This document shows positions 27,726 to 38,461 of a stretch of 64,000 nt of DNA, piece after piece. This DNA comes from Shewanella profunda (GTDB lineage Bacteria > Pseudomonadota > Gammaproteobacteria > Enterobacterales > Shewanellaceae). Location: NCBI RefSeq assembly GCF_023283765.1, contig NZ_JAKILG010000017.1:1-64000 (forward strand), given 5' to 3'. The translations under genes were made by a program, and so were the position numbers. Below the pieces are notes generated by a model, which was not told where the DNA came from, ran no database searches, and was given only the letters and a program-made list of their open reading frames with translations. Numbering within the stretch: position 1 is the stretch's first letter; the number at the start of each line of letters is the position of its first letter.

Positions 27726-30155
27726 ATGCCCACTGATCACTCATCTCATATCAAGCCAAGCCAAGCGATTCAATTAACCAGTAAACAACTGTACCGTAAA
27801 TGTGAGCTTAAAGAGTTAAGTACTGACTGCCAATCAACCGCAGAACTGACGCCACTGGATGATATTGTTGGCCAAGAACGGGCTCAACAAGCGGTTGAGT
27901 TCGCCATGGGTATTAAGGAAAAGGGCTACAATATCTATGCCATAGGTCAGAACGGCTTAGGTAAGCGCACTATGATGCTGCGTTACCTCAATCGCCATGA
28001 GCCAAGTGATCACAGCCTATATGATTGGTGCTATGTGGTAAATTTTGATGATACCCGCAGCCCTAAGGTCCTAAGACTCGGCGCGGGTACAGGGCTAGAG
28101 TTCAAAAAAGCTATCGAAAAATTGATGCTCAAGTTAGTAAAAGCTCTTCCCTTAGCCTTTGATAATGAAATGTATTATGCGCGCGCAGAAAAACTAAAAA
28201 GCCAACTGGCACAAAAGCAAGAAGCAGCGCTCACCGAATTAAGCGAAGAAGCGAAACAAAAGGGAATTAGCCTAAGTTTAACCCTACAGGGTGACTATCA
28301 AATGATCGCCCTAAATGGCGAAGAACCCCATGATGAGATCTCCTTTACGGCATTAACTGAAACAGAACGCAGCCAATTTGAAAGCAACATCAACGGGCTC
28401 GAAGTCAAATTACGTAACATAATCCGCCAAAATACTGAGTGGGAAGAAGAATTTAGTGACACTCAGCAAGAACATGATGAACAAGTGGCAAAGGATGTGC
28501 TGATCTACTTTTTTAAACCACTTAAGGATAAATATAAACATCAGCCTGAAGTCCGTGCATTTTTAACCGGTATGCAGGCGGATATTTTAGATAATCTGGA
28601 TATCTTTTTAGAGGAAAGTGAAGAACAACTGGCCCTCGCCTATGCCTCACTCGAAAAGAAAATGCCCCGCCGCTACCAAGTCAACGTACTGGTCTGCCAA
28701 GGTGCACACAAATTTCCTATCGTGGTCGAAGAAAGTCCGAGTTATCACAGCCTATTTGGTTATGTCGAAAATGCGACCTTCAGGGGCACAGTGTTTACCG
28801 ATTTTTCACTGATCCGCTCCGGCAGCTTGCATAAGGCCAACGGTGGCGTGCTATTGATGGACGCAGTGAAAGTATTAGAACGCCCCTACGTGTGGGATGG
28901 TCTTAAACGCGCCCTACGTTCACGCAAACTCGATTTAAGCTCGCTAGAGCGTGAAGTTTCACTCTCTGGCACTATTTCTCTGGCACCGGAACCTATCCCC
29001 TTAGATGTTAAAATCATCCTATTTGGTGACCATGAAACCTACCAACTACTGCAACACTATGACCCTGACTTTAGTGAATTATTTAGAGTTACCGCCGATT
29101 TTGAAGATGTCATGGACAGAACCGATGCCTCTGAGGCCCATTATGCCCGCTTTATTTCTAGCATAGTGCACGACAATAATATGCTGCACTGTGACCGGAG
29201 CGCCATCGCACGGATCATCGAGTACAGCTCCCGTGAAGCGGAGGATCAACAAAAACTCTCGCTCCACTCTGCCAACGTTGCCAACCTACTACGCGAATCC
29301 AACTACTGCGCGAAATCCGCAGGTAGTGAGCAAATTAGTGTCCATGATGTAGAACAAGCACTGCGCAACCAAGAACAAAGGGTTTCACGCCTTCACGACA
29401 ACATAATGCAAAGCTTTATTAACGGTACGACATTAATTAACACCCACGATAAAGTTGTTGGTCAGATCAATGCGCTATCCGTTATTTCCACCTCTGACCA
29501 TCAATTTGGCATGCCTAACCGCATCACTGCGACAACTGCCTTTGGTAAAGGTGAAGTACTCGATATTGAGCATAGAGTAAAACTCGGTGGACGGATCCAT
29601 TCTAAAGGCGTGCTCATCTTAACCGCTTATTTAGCCTCAGTTTTGGGGAAAACAGCGCAAATCCCACTCACGACTTACCTCACCTTCGAGCAATCCTACA
29701 GTGGCGTCGATGGTGACAGCGCCTCAATGGCCGAATGCTGTGCCATTATCTCCGCCATCAGTGAACAACCTATTAGGCAAGATATTGCGATCACAGGTTC
29801 GATGAACCAGTTTGGTGAAGCACAACCCATTGGTGGCGTTAATGAAAAAATTGAAGGTTTTTTCGATGTTTGCAAAATTAAAGGCCGCTCATCGAGCCAA
29901 GGCGTGATTATTCCCGCATCGAATATCGCCAACCTTATGCTGCGTAAAGATATTGTCGATGCGGTTGAACAGGGTGAATTCCATATTTGGGCCATTACCC
30001 ACGTCACTCAAGCTATGGCGCTGTTACTCGGCAAAAACGCAGGCGGCTTGTCGCAAGAGCAATCACCAAACCAAGAGCAATACTCACCTGAGAGCATTTT
30101 TGGCATAGCACAACAAAAACTCACCACCCTAAGAATGCTGAGTAAAGCCGATTAA
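27726..30155 (+). CDS. LonB-like ATP-dependent protease (YcbZ/LonH type)
   Basis: An 809-residue AAA+ Ser–Lys protease related to E. coli YcbZ. The N-terminal ATPase part has a Walker A variant GQNGLGKR and, after a long helical insertion (about 130–320), a Walker B region HKANGGVLLMDA. The C-terminal Lon protease domain has the catalytic Ser in VDGDSASMAECCAI and the Lys in PIGGVNEKIEGFF. Lon-type proteases degrade damaged or regulatory proteins; targets of this branch are largely unknown. It is a single gene with AAGGA before the ATG region and a strong terminator after it. Confidence 0.93.
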   Translation: MPTDHSSHIKPSQAIQLTSKQLYRKCELKELSTDCQSTAELTPLDDIVGQERAQQAVEFAMGIKEKGYNIYAIGQNGLGKRTMMLRYLNRHEPSDHSLYDWCYVVNFDDTRSPKVLRLGAGTGLEFKKAIEKLMLKLVKALPLAFDNEMYYARAEKLKSQLAQKQEAALTELSEEAKQKGISLSLTLQGDYQMIALNGEEPHDEISFTALTETERSQFESNINGLEVKLRNIIRQNTEWEEEFSDTQQEHDEQVAKDVLIYFFKPLKDKYKHQPEVRAFLTGMQADILDNLDIFLEESEEQLALAYASLEKKMPRRYQVNVLVCQGAHKFPIVVEESPSYHSLFGYVENATFRGTVFTDFSLIRSGSLHKANGGVLLMDAVKVLERPYVWDGLKRALRSRKLDLSSLEREVSLSGTISLAPEPIPLDVKIILFGDHETYQLLQHYDPDFSELFRVTADFEDVMDRTDASEAHYARFISSIVHDNNMLHCDRSAIARIIEYSSREAEDQQKLSLHSANVANLLRESNYCAKSAGSEQISVHDVEQALRNQEQRVSRLHDNIMQSFINGTTLINTHDKVVGQINALSVISTSDHQFGMPNRITATTAFGKGEVLDIEHRVKLGGRIHSKGVLILTAYLASVLGKTAQIPLTTYLTFEQSYSGVDGDSASMAECCAIISAISEQPIRQDIAITGSMNQFGEAQPIGGVNEKIEGFFDVCKIKGRSSSQGVIIPASNIANLMLRKDIVDAVEQGEFHIWAITHVTQAMALLLGKNAGGLSQEQSPNQEQYSPESIFGIAQQKLTTLRMLSKAD

Positions 30156-30189
30156 AGTCTAAGATTTTTAAGCCGAGAATGAAGTGATC

Positions 30190-30219
30190 AAAAAGGGTTA
30201 GCCAATGGCTAACCCTTTG
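30190..30219. terminator. bidirectional terminator between the Lon-like and reductase genes
   Basis: AAAGGGTTAGCC pairs with GGCTAACCCTTT around a short loop, with A/T runs on both sides. It serves the convergent genes at 30155 and 30246. Confidence 0.85.
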
Positions 30220-30245
30220 TCTTTAAATACTCTCACGGACAAAAT

Positions 30246-31313
30246 TTATACTAATGTTGCCAGCATTTCATCGCTGTAAGGGACAAGTTCAAGCCCATCA
30301 CGAACACGAGCGATATAGTCAGGGTTTGCAATAAATGGACGACCAATAGCAATCAAATCAAACTTGTCTGCCGCAATGGCTTCGCTTGCAGTTTCGGCAC
30401 TATAACTCCCTACTCCTACTAAAGTTTTGCCATAGTGTGCTCGCACATAACTAGAAGCTCGACCACCTAAATAGTCAAATTCCATACTGTCATCAAAGAT
30501 CCCAATATGCACAAAAGCGATATCACGAGTTTCTAATTCTGGCAGTAAGTAGTCGAAGACGGCGCGATCGCGGCTATCGGTCGCCATATTGAAATAGGCT
30601 CCCGGAGAAAGGCGTAACCCCGTTCTGTTCTTACCAATGCGTGCAATGATCGCGTCTACGACTTCAAGCGCAAAACGCGACATTTTTTCAGGTGTGCCAC
30701 CATATTCATCGGTACGACGGTTGCTGTCGTGGTGTAAGAAAGCGTCAATCAGATACCCATTCGCACCATGTATTTCAACACCATCAAATCCGGCTTCAAT
30801 AGCATTTTCAGCGGCTTTTGCGTAATCGCGTACTAATCCTTGAATATCTTCAAGTGTCGCTGGTTTTGGTGTGACATAGGTTAGCTCACGCATTCTTGGT
30901 ACAGAGCCTTCAATCTTCTGCGCAGAAGGGGCAAGTACATCTCCACCACCAAAAAAGTGCGGATGCGCTACTCGACCAGTGTGCCATAACTGCACAAAAA
31001 TTTTACCGCCCTCGGCATGTACCGCATCGGTCACTTTACGCCATCCGGCAATTTGCGCCTGAGTATAAATACCTGGGGTATTGGGATAGCCTTGACCATC
31101 GGGGCGGATAATCGTCGCCTCGGTGATAATCAATCCCGCATCGGCGCGACGTGCATAATAGGCGATCATTTCAGCGGTAGGTACAAGATCAGCATCCGCC
31201 ATACAACGGGTTAACGGCGCCATTAAAATGCGATTATTTAAGGTAATAGTGTCATTAAGCTTGTAGGTTTCAAACAGGTTTGCCAATGGATTGGGTGAAG
31301 TGTGTATGCTCAT
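30246..31313 (-). CDS. alkene reductase of the old yellow enzyme family
   Basis: A 355-residue FMN enzyme that reduces activated C=C bonds (and often nitro compounds or N-ethylmaleimide) with NAD(P)H. Landmarks are MAPLTRCMAD, the EATIIRPDGQGYPNTPGIY region, QLWHTGRVAHP, GVEIHGANGYLIDAFLHHD, SNRRTDEYGG and AIGRPFIANPDY. It is divergently arranged with a TetR-type regulator, as in the nemRA system, and three operator palindromes lie between them. Induction by reactive electrophiles is therefore likely. Confidence 0.95.
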   Translation of the reverse strand: MSIHTSPNPLANLFETYKLNDTITLNNRILMAPLTRCMADADLVPTAEMIAYYARRADAGLIITEATIIRPDGQGYPNTPGIYTQAQIAGWRKVTDAVHAEGGKIFVQLWHTGRVAHPHFFGGGDVLAPSAQKIEGSVPRMRELTYVTPKPATLEDIQGLVRDYAKAAENAIEAGFDGVEIHGANGYLIDAFLHHDSNRRTDEYGGTPEKMSRFALEVVDAIIARIGKNRTGLRLSPGAYFNMATDSRDRAVFDYLLPELETRDIAFVHIGIFDDSMEFDYLGGRASSYVRAHYGKTLVGVGSYSAETASEAIAADKFDLIAIGRPFIANPDYIARVRDGLELVPYSDEMLATLV

Positions 31314-31329
31314 TATCTCGGTCTCATTC

Positions 31330-31396
31330 TTGAATGTACGTTCAAGATATTATTATTTGAATGAACATTCAAGTTCATTTTTGAATGTTTGTTCAA
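31330..31396. promoter_or_regulatory. three 16-bp TetR-type operator palindromes
   Basis: TTGAATGTACGTTCAA (31330–31345), TTGAATGAACATTCAA (31357–31372) and TTGAATGTTTGTTCAA (31381–31396) share TTGAATG and TTCAA arms and are spaced 27 and 24 bases start to start. They fill the gap between the reductase and the TetR gene, so the regulator very likely represses both. Confidence 0.85.
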
Positions 31397-31446
31397 ATTT
31401 AGGTAGAATCCTTGCTAAGTATTTCTAGAGTAGTGAAATAAATTCG

Positions 31447-32028
31447 ATGCGTAATGCCGAGTTCGACAGAGAACAAGTTCTTCGCGGTGCGATGGCTGCC
31501 TTTATGCACAAAGGTTACACCAAAACCAGTATGCAGGATCTCACCCAAGCTACGGGATTGCATCCGGGCTCTATTTACTGTGCCTTCACCAATAAACGCG
31601 GATTACTCATTGCTGCCATCGAACAATATCAGCAGGATAGAAATCTGCAATTCAACCATTTATTTGCGAGCGGTAACAATGTACTCGCTAATCTTAAAAG
31701 CTACTTAGACGGAATTGTTGTCGAATGTTTAAGCTGTGACAGTGGTCAAGCGTGCTTGCTTACCAAGGCATTGAATGAAATAGCCGAGCAGGATGATGAG
31801 ATCCAAGGGATTATTAACCAAAATCTACAATCTTGGCAGCGTGCCCTCTCTGAGCAATTTGAAGCCGCTCAGCAGTACAAAAAGTTTGAAGGTGAACGCA
31901 ATAGCGAACAGAGAGCTCACTATTTGATGATGGGGATATACGGCCTGAGAACTTTTGCCCATACACATCCACAAGCCGAAACCTTACAACAACTCGCCGA
32001 TCAACTCTTTATTGAGGTGTGTCGATAA
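31447..32028 (+). CDS. TetR family transcriptional regulator
   Basis: A 193-residue repressor. The N-terminal helix-turn-helix is clear: VLRGAMAAFMHKGYTKTSMQ, then LTQATGLHPGSIYCAFTNKR. The ligand domain contains several Cys (VECLSCDSGQACLL), which fits a sensor of thiol-reactive compounds such as NemR. Divergent from the old yellow enzyme gene, with three shared palindromic operators between them. Confidence 0.93.
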   Translation: MRNAEFDREQVLRGAMAAFMHKGYTKTSMQDLTQATGLHPGSIYCAFTNKRGLLIAAIEQYQQDRNLQFNHLFASGNNVLANLKSYLDGIVVECLSCDSGQACLLTKALNEIAEQDDEIQGIINQNLQSWQRALSEQFEAAQQYKKFEGERNSEQRAHYLMMGIYGLRTFAHTHPQAETLQQLADQLFIEVCR

Positions 32029-32095
32029 TCAGTTGATTGAGGTCATCTTCATCTAGTAAATGTTGAAGTTACCCCAGTCTTAGGAAAACAGGTTA

Positions 32096-32320
32096 TCAGC
32101 CAATATTAGCCTGTGCAAAAACGCGCTCACCCAGGGAGTTCAAAATCTTACACTCGCCTTCAAGTACGGCAATAATTGACTTTCCTACACGGAAACTGGC
32201 GGGGATCATCACACGACCAGACTCACTCAAAGATAAACCATTAAGTACCGCATTGTGCATAATCAACCCTACTGGCGCGTCATAATACAAAATGGTCACA
32301 GTCGCTTGTGTTGCTTGCAT
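32096..32320 (-). CDS. small conserved protein, TIGR02922-like
   Basis: A 74-residue protein without signal or membrane segment (VTILYYDAPVGLIMHNAVLN, then GRVMIPASFRVGKSIIAVLEG). I recognise it as a small protein widespread in Shewanella and Colwellia (TIGR02922 type); function unknown. Single gene. Confidence 0.65.
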   Translation of the reverse strand: MQATQATVTILYYDAPVGLIMHNAVLNGLSLSESGRVMIPASFRVGKSIIAVLEGECKILNSLGERVFAQANIG

Positions 32321-32646
32321 AACTTTTAACTCACATTAAGCAGTATCTGCTGCTATTGGCTAACGTGGTAAGAGCATCCTTTAACTCTTACAAGAGTAAA
32401 AAAATAGGTTTTACCATTTAAAATCAATCAGCTAAAACCAAATCACATAACAGACTAGAGAGAATGTGTTAGAAAATTTTAGCACCATGAATATCGTGCT
32501 ATTTAAACACTTCACTAAAAAGATGCCAATCTATTTCTACAGGGTTAAGTCATTACGCGCAACCGATCACATTTATAAAACAGCCGATATAGTGCAGTTA
32601 TTCGCTCCTTTTAGAATAAGTGAACGGATGCCTTTTTATCAGTAGG
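32321..32646. other. intergenic region
   Basis: 326 AT-rich bases upstream of the small conserved gene and downstream of the chemotaxis receptor. No ORF, RNA gene or strong hairpin seen. Confidence 0.5.
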
Positions 32647-34215
32647 TCACTTGGCCTTAAATCCCACCCTAAATCCACCCCAGTGTTTTCCATTCACATA
32701 AATCGGCACGGATAAATCGTGCATCACTTCACCCGTGTCCCGTTTATAGGTCTGTAATAATACGGGCTCTGTGTGCGTACCGCAGCGGATCCCCGTTGGA
32801 TCGTTAAAAAGCCGTTTGGTTCGATTATGTACTATATCCATCTCAGCCCGACCTGTAAGCGCTTGGCTAAAGCGTTTATTGTGTGTCGGAAAATAACCTT
32901 TTTTATCCACAGCCCCAGCATAAATAATTTCACTGTGTTTCTCTAAAATAGGTTCTTGAATCGCAGGGAAATGTTGATCGGTATAACGGTCAAAAGCCGT
33001 GCTATATTTCTGTGGTTTAGTATTTGTTATGGGTTGATATTTGGGATTGAATAAATCGGCCTCGGTAAAACTGCCGTTTTCTATGCCTTGGGCAAGCTTG
33101 TCTCCACAGGCTTTAGCCGCATCATTTGCCAATAATAAAACTTGCTGATCAAAGGTTTGTGTATCCCAGTTAGATAAAGCTTTAAAAATTCCTTCGGTTG
33201 TTAAAGACAATGTAAAAGCCTGATCCGAGACTTTGTGGCTCTGCTTGCCCGTAGAGTTCAAAGAGTCGCGGATCTGCGAGACTGAGCGACTAATCTCGTT
33301 AGTCGTATTGTTGTATTGCTTGAGTGAGTCTTCCATATCACCTAAAGCATGGGCTGAACGTGTCACAGAAGAAGATATTTCGGTAAAGTGTTCGTCCAGC
33401 TCACCCATAGCAACAACAACATCCGCCGTTTGGGAAACGACTTGCTCCATTAGACCAGAGGTTTTATCGGTCTCACTGCGAATTTCTAATAACATTTTAC
33501 CTATATCTTGGGTTGCAACTGCCGTTTTGCCCGCAAGGCTTCGGACTTCATCCGCCACCACTGCAAAACCTCGTCCCTGTTCTCCCGCTCGTGCTGCTTC
33601 AATGGCTGCATTTAAGGCAAGTAAATTGGTTTGCTCTGCTACGGAGTTGATGACTTCAGTAATTTTTTGGATTTGTTCAGCCTTGGATTTTAAGGCCTGA
33701 ACTTGTTCTGCTGCCGTATCAATATCCGCACTAAGTGAATGAATGGACTCCACCCCTTTTTGCGCTTGAGTTCGGCCTTGCACACTAAATTGCTCAGCCT
33801 CCTGAGCCTGAACTAAAATGCCGGCCGCATTATCCCCAAGCTGGGCCGTGGTATGGCTTAATTGTTCTGCTGCTACCGCAATAGCACTGGCATGTTCACC
33901 ATTAGATTCTATCGATTTATTTAGTAAATCAATAAAATGTGAAACCTCTGCAGAACCAATAGCCATTTTGCTCGTTTGCACACTGATATCGTGTGCAGGT
34001 GTATTTTGCAACTTCAGTTTATTGGCAATAAGTTCATCCAGTTGCTGTTGAGCGGCCGATGAACGAAACACAACCCACACGACTAAGCCGCAGGCCAAGA
34101 AACCTAAAATAATAGCCTGCACCAAACTCGGCATATCGAGTCCCGCAAGCAATAAGCTGCACAGCATGACCAGAATAAAACTGAGCGCTATGGTGACTTT
34201 ATGCTGTATTTCCAT
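32647..34215 (-). CDS. methyl-accepting chemotaxis protein with C-terminal sensor-like domain
   Basis: A 522-residue receptor. The N-terminus has two close membrane helices ([16 protein letters not shown] and [19 protein letters not shown]) with almost no periplasmic loop. The signalling domain follows at once; its tip is intact ([20 protein letters not shown], then [17 protein letters not shown]). About 165 residues come after it (from WDTQTFDQQ to the end), with [18 protein letters not shown] and [19 protein letters not shown], a Cache/PAS-like sensing segment that must be cytoplasmic. So the sensor is at the C-terminal, intracellular end, unlike classical Tsr/Tar receptors. The ligand is unknown. 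Confidence 0.92.
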   Translation of the reverse strand: MEIQHKVTIALSFILVMLCSLLLAGLDMPSLVQAIILGFLACGLVVWVVFRSSAAQQQLDELIANKLKLQNTPAHDISVQTSKMAIGSAEVSHFIDLLNKSIESNGEHASAIAVAAEQLSHTTAQLGDNAAGILVQAQEAEQFSVQGRTQAQKGVESIHSLSADIDTAAEQVQALKSKAEQIQKITEVINSVAEQTNLLALNAAIEAARAGEQGRGFAVVADEVRSLAGKTAVATQDIGKMLLEIRSETDKTSGLMEQVVSQTADVVVAMGELDEHFTEISSSVTRSAHALGDMEDSLKQYNNTTNEISRSVSQIRDSLNSTGKQSHKVSDQAFTLSLTTEGIFKALSNWDTQTFDQQVLLLANDAAKACGDKLAQGIENGSFTEADLFNPKYQPITNTKPQKYSTAFDRYTDQHFPAIQEPILEKHSEIIYAGAVDKKGYFPTHNKRFSQALTGRAEMDIVHNRTKRLFNDPTGIRCGTHTEPVLLQTYKRDTGEVMHDLSVPIYVNGKHWGGFRVGFKAK

Positions 34216-34636
34216 ATATATAATCTCACAAGGACGCAGGGTAAAAGATGAAATGGCAAACTAAGAGACTTATCCAAATATCAAGCCATCCAGTGTCATA
34301 TTTTGCAGCGTCTAACCGCTAAACTGGGGATAGACCCTATTTTAAAGCTGAAGACGATTACTGTTAGTTTATCCCTCTGATCAATTTAAGCTATTCACTC
34401 TTAAGCAAAATCAAATATGCTCAACGGGTATCATCAACAGTCTATCGACCTTATGGCATTAGACATTAGTATGAAAAAGCCCATCTTGCACTCACACCTA
34501 AAAAAAGCCATATATCTAGCCTTCCAAAAATGCGTGCTCCATCGCCTTCTGCACAATAAATCCCACATAGACGGCTGCACTTCCATCAAGAAAACTGCTA
34601 ATATCGGCGCAATTTTTTTGAGCTAACGAGATCAAG
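34216..34636. other. intergenic region between receptor and yeeN
   Basis: 421 bases. A 69-codon frame (34417–34626) is present but lacks a ribosome binding site and looks like chance. It should hold the promoters of both divergent genes; none is strong enough to name. Confidence 0.5.
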
Positions 34637-35359
34637 ATGGGCAGAGCATATCAAAATCGTAAAGAATCCATGGCGAAAACCGCCGGCCAGAAAACCCGCC
34701 TTTACTCGCGCTACGGTAAAGAAATTTACGTTATCGCTAAACAGGGTGGTGTAGAGCCAGATGGTAACTTATCACTACGCCGTTTAATTGAGCGCGCGAA
34801 GAAAGACCAAGTTCCGGCACACGTTATCGAACGTGCAATTGAAAAAGCCAGAGGTGGTGGCGGCGAAGATTATGATACCGCCCGTTATGAAGGTTTTGGC
34901 CCTGGTAACTGTATGGTGATTGTGGATTGCCTAACCGATAACGTAAAACGAACCTTTACTGAAGTCCGTCAAGCCTTCGTAAAAAACGATGCTAAACTCG
35001 GGGGCCCAGGTACAGTTGGCCATATGTTTGATCATTCAGCCGTATTCGTTTTCCCTGGCGATGATGAAGATACAATTTTAGAAATTCTGATGACGGCCGA
35101 TGTGGATGTAAGCGACGTTGAAGTCGAAGATGGCATGATCAGCGTATTTGCCCCACACACTGAATTCTTTAAAGTGAAAACTGCGCTCACCGAGGCGATG
35201 CCAGACATTAACTTTGAAATCGAAAATATCACCTTCGTACCTCAAACCCTGACGAAAGTGACTGGTGAGGATGTTGCAGTATTCGATAAGTTTATCGCTG
35301 CATTAGAAGATTGTGACGATGTGCAAAACGTCTATCACAATGCGGAAATTGAAGAATAA
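34637..35359 (+). CDS. yeeN: YebC/PmpR family protein, YeeN subgroup
   Basis: A 240-residue protein of the YebC family. The start [20 protein letters not shown], with [38 protein letters not shown] and [12 protein letters not shown], is nearer to E. coli YeeN than to the RuvC-linked YebC. YebC-type proteins bind ribosomes or DNA and help translation of hard sequences or act as regulators. Single gene, with a strong terminator 20 bases after the stop. Confidence 0.92.
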   Translation: MGRAYQNRKESMAKTAGQKTRLYSRYGKEIYVIAKQGGVEPDGNLSLRRLIERAKKDQVPAHVIERAIEKARGGGGEDYDTARYEGFGPGNCMVIVDCLTDNVKRTFTEVRQAFVKNDAKLGGPGTVGHMFDHSAVFVFPGDDEDTILEILMTADVDVSDVEVEDGMISVFAPHTEFFKVKTALTEAMPDINFEIENITFVPQTLTKVTGEDVAVFDKFIAALEDCDDVQNVYHNAEIEE

Positions 35360-35380
35360 CCGCCTCACTCGCCTGAAAAT

Positions 35381-35407
35381 AAAACGCAGCCATTTGGCTG
35401 CGTTTTT
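35381..35407 (+). terminator. Rho-independent terminator after yeeN
   Basis: AAAACGCAGCC, loop ATTT, GGCTGCGTTTTT. Flanking A and T runs make it usable from both sides, where hpf converges. Confidence 0.88.
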
Positions 35408-35455
35408 GTAATCAAGCTCTTTATTCACAAAGACGGAATATAGTCACTGTTTAAC

Positions 35456-35812
35456 CTAACGTAAATCCATCTCTTGGATAATTTCATGGGCAATATCTGG
35501 TGTTGTGCAGTTAGGCGTTTCATGTAAATCAGCTTTGAGATGACCTTTGCGGTGCTTAAGCGCAGCATCTAGCTTTTTCGCAGCGGCCTTAATCGCTGGG
35601 TACATAACCTCATCAGTACCCGAAGCAGAAATGCGACTACCTTCATAATTTGTTCGAATTTCAACCTGAAACTCGCCATGTTCTTTCGCGATAATGATAT
35701 CGAGCGCGATCAAACTAGGGAAATGAGTGGCGATTTTTGAAAACTTTTCGTTGACATGTTCTTTAACAGAATCAGTAACATCGACATGGTGACCAGAAAG
35801 ATTTATTTTCAT
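35456..35812 (-). CDS. hpf: ribosome hibernation promoting factor (short HPF)
   Basis: A 118-residue short-form HPF that binds the 30S decoding channel and favours 100S ribosome dimers in resting cells. Family features: INLSGHHVDVTDSVKEHVNE, KFSKIATHFP, SASGTDEVMYPAIKAAAKKLDAAL and HRKGHL. It is a stand-alone gene here, not in the rpoN–hpf–ptsN cluster. A second member, RaiA type, is at 53110–53472, so the window has both antagonists of ribosome inactivation. Confidence 0.93.
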   Translation of the reverse strand: MKINLSGHHVDVTDSVKEHVNEKFSKIATHFPSLIALDIIIAKEHGEFQVEIRTNYEGSRISASGTDEVMYPAIKAAAKKLDAALKHRKGHLKADLHETPNCTTPDIAHEIIQEMDLR

Positions 35813-36064
35813 AGGTTGTCCCTTTATATTTTCATTACTTTTATTTTCGTTTCACTATTAGAGCTTGGGGCATGCAGGATAAAACACAAGCCCTATCGGC
35901 AAATATTTAGACTAACGCAGGTATTAGCCTCTTCTAAATGTGAGTTGCGTCAAAGAAATATAACGGGATAAGCAAAGGAATCAAAGCAAGTGGTTGATTT
36001 ATATACTGTGTAGCATTTATAAATCAACCACCAAGGTGAAGAATAATTAACGATTAAATCTGGC

Positions 36065-37633
36065 TCAATATTTACGTTGCACGCTCTGTTGCCAAAACTG
36101 TTGGGACAAATGGTGGGTCTTAGTCGATAGCCGCGAGACTTGATCGCCCCGAGCCGCCGCATCTTGGGTTTGTTGCAAACTCTGATGAGCTAAATCACTG
36201 ATCACGTGAATTGCTCTACTGATCTCGGCGGCAACCGACGCCTGTTGAGTCATCGCTGCGGCATTATCATCACTCAGGGTGTTGATCTTCGCAATCGATG
36301 ATAATAGCTCACCAAAGGCCACACTGGCATCCTCAGCCAGTGCAACTGAACGTTTCACCTGTTCTTGTCCCGCCATCATGGTTAAGGTTGCTTTTTGGGT
36401 ACTGTCCCTAAATCGGCCCACAATCATTTCTATTTGGGAGGTTGACTGACTCGTGCGGCTCGATAGTTGTCGCACTTCATCGGCGACTACGGCAAAACCA
36501 CGGCCACTCTCCCCGGCACGAGCGGCTTCAATCGCAGCATTAAGTGCTAATAGATTGGTTTGCTCGGCAATCGCGCGTATCACTTCTAATACTTGATGGA
36601 TAGCACGACTATCCTCTTCAATCGTTTCAACGACATCGGAGAAATGGCTCACCTGCACACTTAGTTGATGAATGGCATCAATAACAGTTTCGAGGCGTGA
36701 ATGACCACGCTGTGCCGCCTCATGACTAGACACCATTTCGGAGGCTGTGCGATGGATATTGCCCGTGACCTCAGCAAAACTCGCACTCATTTGCTCCATT
36801 GCCGTGGCGGCTTGGGTGGTTTGTTCACTCTGACTATCCGCATGTTCCCAAGTATTGGTAATCGTCTGCGTTAGACTGGCACTTTGCTGTTGAATTTCAC
36901 TCGCAGAATCCGCCATTCGCCCGACCACCCCCCCAATTTCTGTGATTAAAAAGCGCAGAGCCAGATCCAGTTTACCGATTTCATCTTGGCGACCGGTATA
37001 CACCCCCATAGCGACCGGATCATCAATAATATTTGTCGCAATAGAGACTAGATTTTGTAACGGCTTCATAAGAAAAAACCAAGCAATGACAGCAAATATT
37101 CCCCCGATAAGAGCCGCAAGCAATGGAGAATAACTGGCAATGTAGGCCGTGACCATAATGGAGAAAAGCATCGCAGCTAGAATTTTACCACTAAATCCTA
37201 ACTTATCTTTTTTCAAAGCCTTAGGTTTTTTTCCTTGATTAATATCCTGGTAAATACTCTCAGCGGCTTTAATCTGCTCAGGGGTAGCTTGGCGACGTAC
37301 AGATTGGTATTCATGAATTTCACCATTCTCATACACCGGGGCGACATAGGCATTAACCCAATAGTAATCACCACCCTTAGTCCTATTTTTAACTATGCCC
37401 ATCCAAGGTTTACCGCTCTTAATCCGTTCCCACAGCATTTTAAAAGCTGCGGCAGGCATATCGGGGTGGCGCACGATATTATGGGGGCTGCCCTGCAACT
37501 CATCGACGTTAAACTCACTGATCTTCGAAAATGTCTGGTTAACATACTTGATGTTTCCCTTCAAATCCGTGGTAGAGAGTAAAATCGCATTATCAGACAG
37601 GTGTTTTTCACCTTTTATAGAATGTGTTTGCAT
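36065..37633 (-). CDS. Aer-like PAS-containing methyl-accepting chemotaxis protein
   Basis: A 522-residue energy or redox taxis receptor. The N-terminal PAS domain (about 15–120) has [20 protein letters not shown] and [17 protein letters not shown], the Aer pattern. A short membrane hairpin (about 150–195, [20 protein letters not shown]) and a HAMP-like stretch follow. The signalling domain tip is [18 protein letters not shown] with [18 protein letters not shown]. The start is set at the ATG at 37633: the longer frame would need a TTG at 37681 and adds residues not seen in the family. Confidence 0.93.
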   Translation of the reverse strand: MQTHSIKGEKHLSDNAILLSTTDLKGNIKYVNQTFSKISEFNVDELQGSPHNIVRHPDMPAAAFKMLWERIKSGKPWMGIVKNRTKGGDYYWVNAYVAPVYENGEIHEYQSVRRQATPEQIKAAESIYQDINQGKKPKALKKDKLGFSGKILAAMLFSIMVTAYIASYSPLLAALIGGIFAVIAWFFLMKPLQNLVSIATNIIDDPVAMGVYTGRQDEIGKLDLALRFLITEIGGVVGRMADSASEIQQQSASLTQTITNTWEHADSQSEQTTQAATAMEQMSASFAEVTGNIHRTASEMVSSHEAAQRGHSRLETVIDAIHQLSVQVSHFSDVVETIEEDSRAIHQVLEVIRAIAEQTNLLALNAAIEAARAGESGRGFAVVADEVRQLSSRTSQSTSQIEMIVGRFRDSTQKATLTMMAGQEQVKRSVALAEDASVAFGELLSSIAKINTLSDDNAAAMTQQASVAAEISRAIHVISDLAHQSLQQTQDAAARGDQVSRLSTKTHHLSQQFWQQSVQRKY

Positions 37634-38088
37634 AGGGTTAAGGGTTAACTCTCGGTAAAAAGGTGTATTGCATTTTGCCAAAAGGACTGCTTCCCTACGT
37701 TGATTGAGCTCACAATGACAGTAGAAAAGTTAACCAAATGCTAAACAAGCTGCAGCAATCAAACTAACAACAACCTATAAAAACAAACATTTGTGACTTA
37801 CCCCTCAATATCTATTGAGCTTATTTTAATCAATATCACATATAACTTAGCCCACACTAACTAAGTGCTAAGTCACAACTTTACACTCTAACGCAAATGA
37901 TATCGTTTATCATTCAAACTAACTAAGGTATACTCCGCAATATTGACTGTCCCTAGTCCCTGTTATCACACCATATTTGCTATTAACCAACATTATTTAG
38001 CTATGGAATAACAACCGAAGAAAGGTTGCTTAAATTGTGAAGGGAAGTAATACCTGACCCAGATGGCTCGAAATGAGAACTAGCACTT
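37634..38088. other. intergenic region with Fur box upstream of iron-type operon
   Basis: About 455 bases between divergent genes. Besides the Fur-like palindrome at 37896–37914 I see only AT-rich sequence. Confidence 0.6.
37896..37914 (+). promoter_or_regulatory. Fur box
   Basis: A palindrome with perfect 7-base arms AATGATA and TATCATT around five bases, the form expected for a Fur site. It is 175 bases before the first gene of the DUF3649/PepSY/DUF3325 operon, whose relatives are iron-regulated. Confidence 0.75.
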
Positions 38089-38460
38089 ATGCCTAATATG
38101 CCAGCGCCCGATACGTCAGCGCATTCCTCAAATACTCAAATGCGTTCTCCCGTATTTTTATCGGGAATAGTGCAATGGTTCAAGCAAGAACAATCCGTAT
38201 ATGCCGTCAAAGTATTTGTCCGCGCCAGCGCCGCGATGCTAGCGGGGTATATCGCCGCGGCAACCTTAGCTTGTTTGCTCACACTAATACTGCCAATGCC
38301 ACGATTCGAAAGCACATTAACAGCCAATATGTTGTCTTTTCTGTTTTATGCTATTGCGATTATTTACGCCTTTTGTGTGCGTAAAACTTGGCATGCATGG
38401 CGAGATTTAGGTCTAGTGAGTTTGTTGTGTTTTGGATTGATCAAGGTGTGTGGACAGTAA
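38089..38460 (+). CDS. DUF3649 family membrane protein (iron uptake associated)
   Basis: A 123-residue inner membrane protein with three predicted helices (AAMLAGYIAAATLACLLTLI, MLSFLFYAIAIIYAFCV and a short last one), after a polar N-terminus. It matches DUF3649, usually encoded just before a PepSY transmembrane protein in siderophore-iron operons. A Fur box lies upstream. Together with the next two genes it probably helps reduce or release iron taken up as siderophore complexes. Confidence 0.82.
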   Translation: MPNMPAPDTSAHSSNTQMRSPVFLSGIVQWFKQEQSVYAVKVFVRASAAMLAGYIAAATLACLLTLILPMPRFESTLTANMLSFLFYAIAIIYAFCVRKTWHAWRDLGLVSLLCFGLIKVCGQ

Positions 38461-38461
38461 G

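Noticed and set aside
34417..34626. 69-codon frame before yeeN
   Set aside because: No ribosome binding site, no recognisable composition; probably chance.
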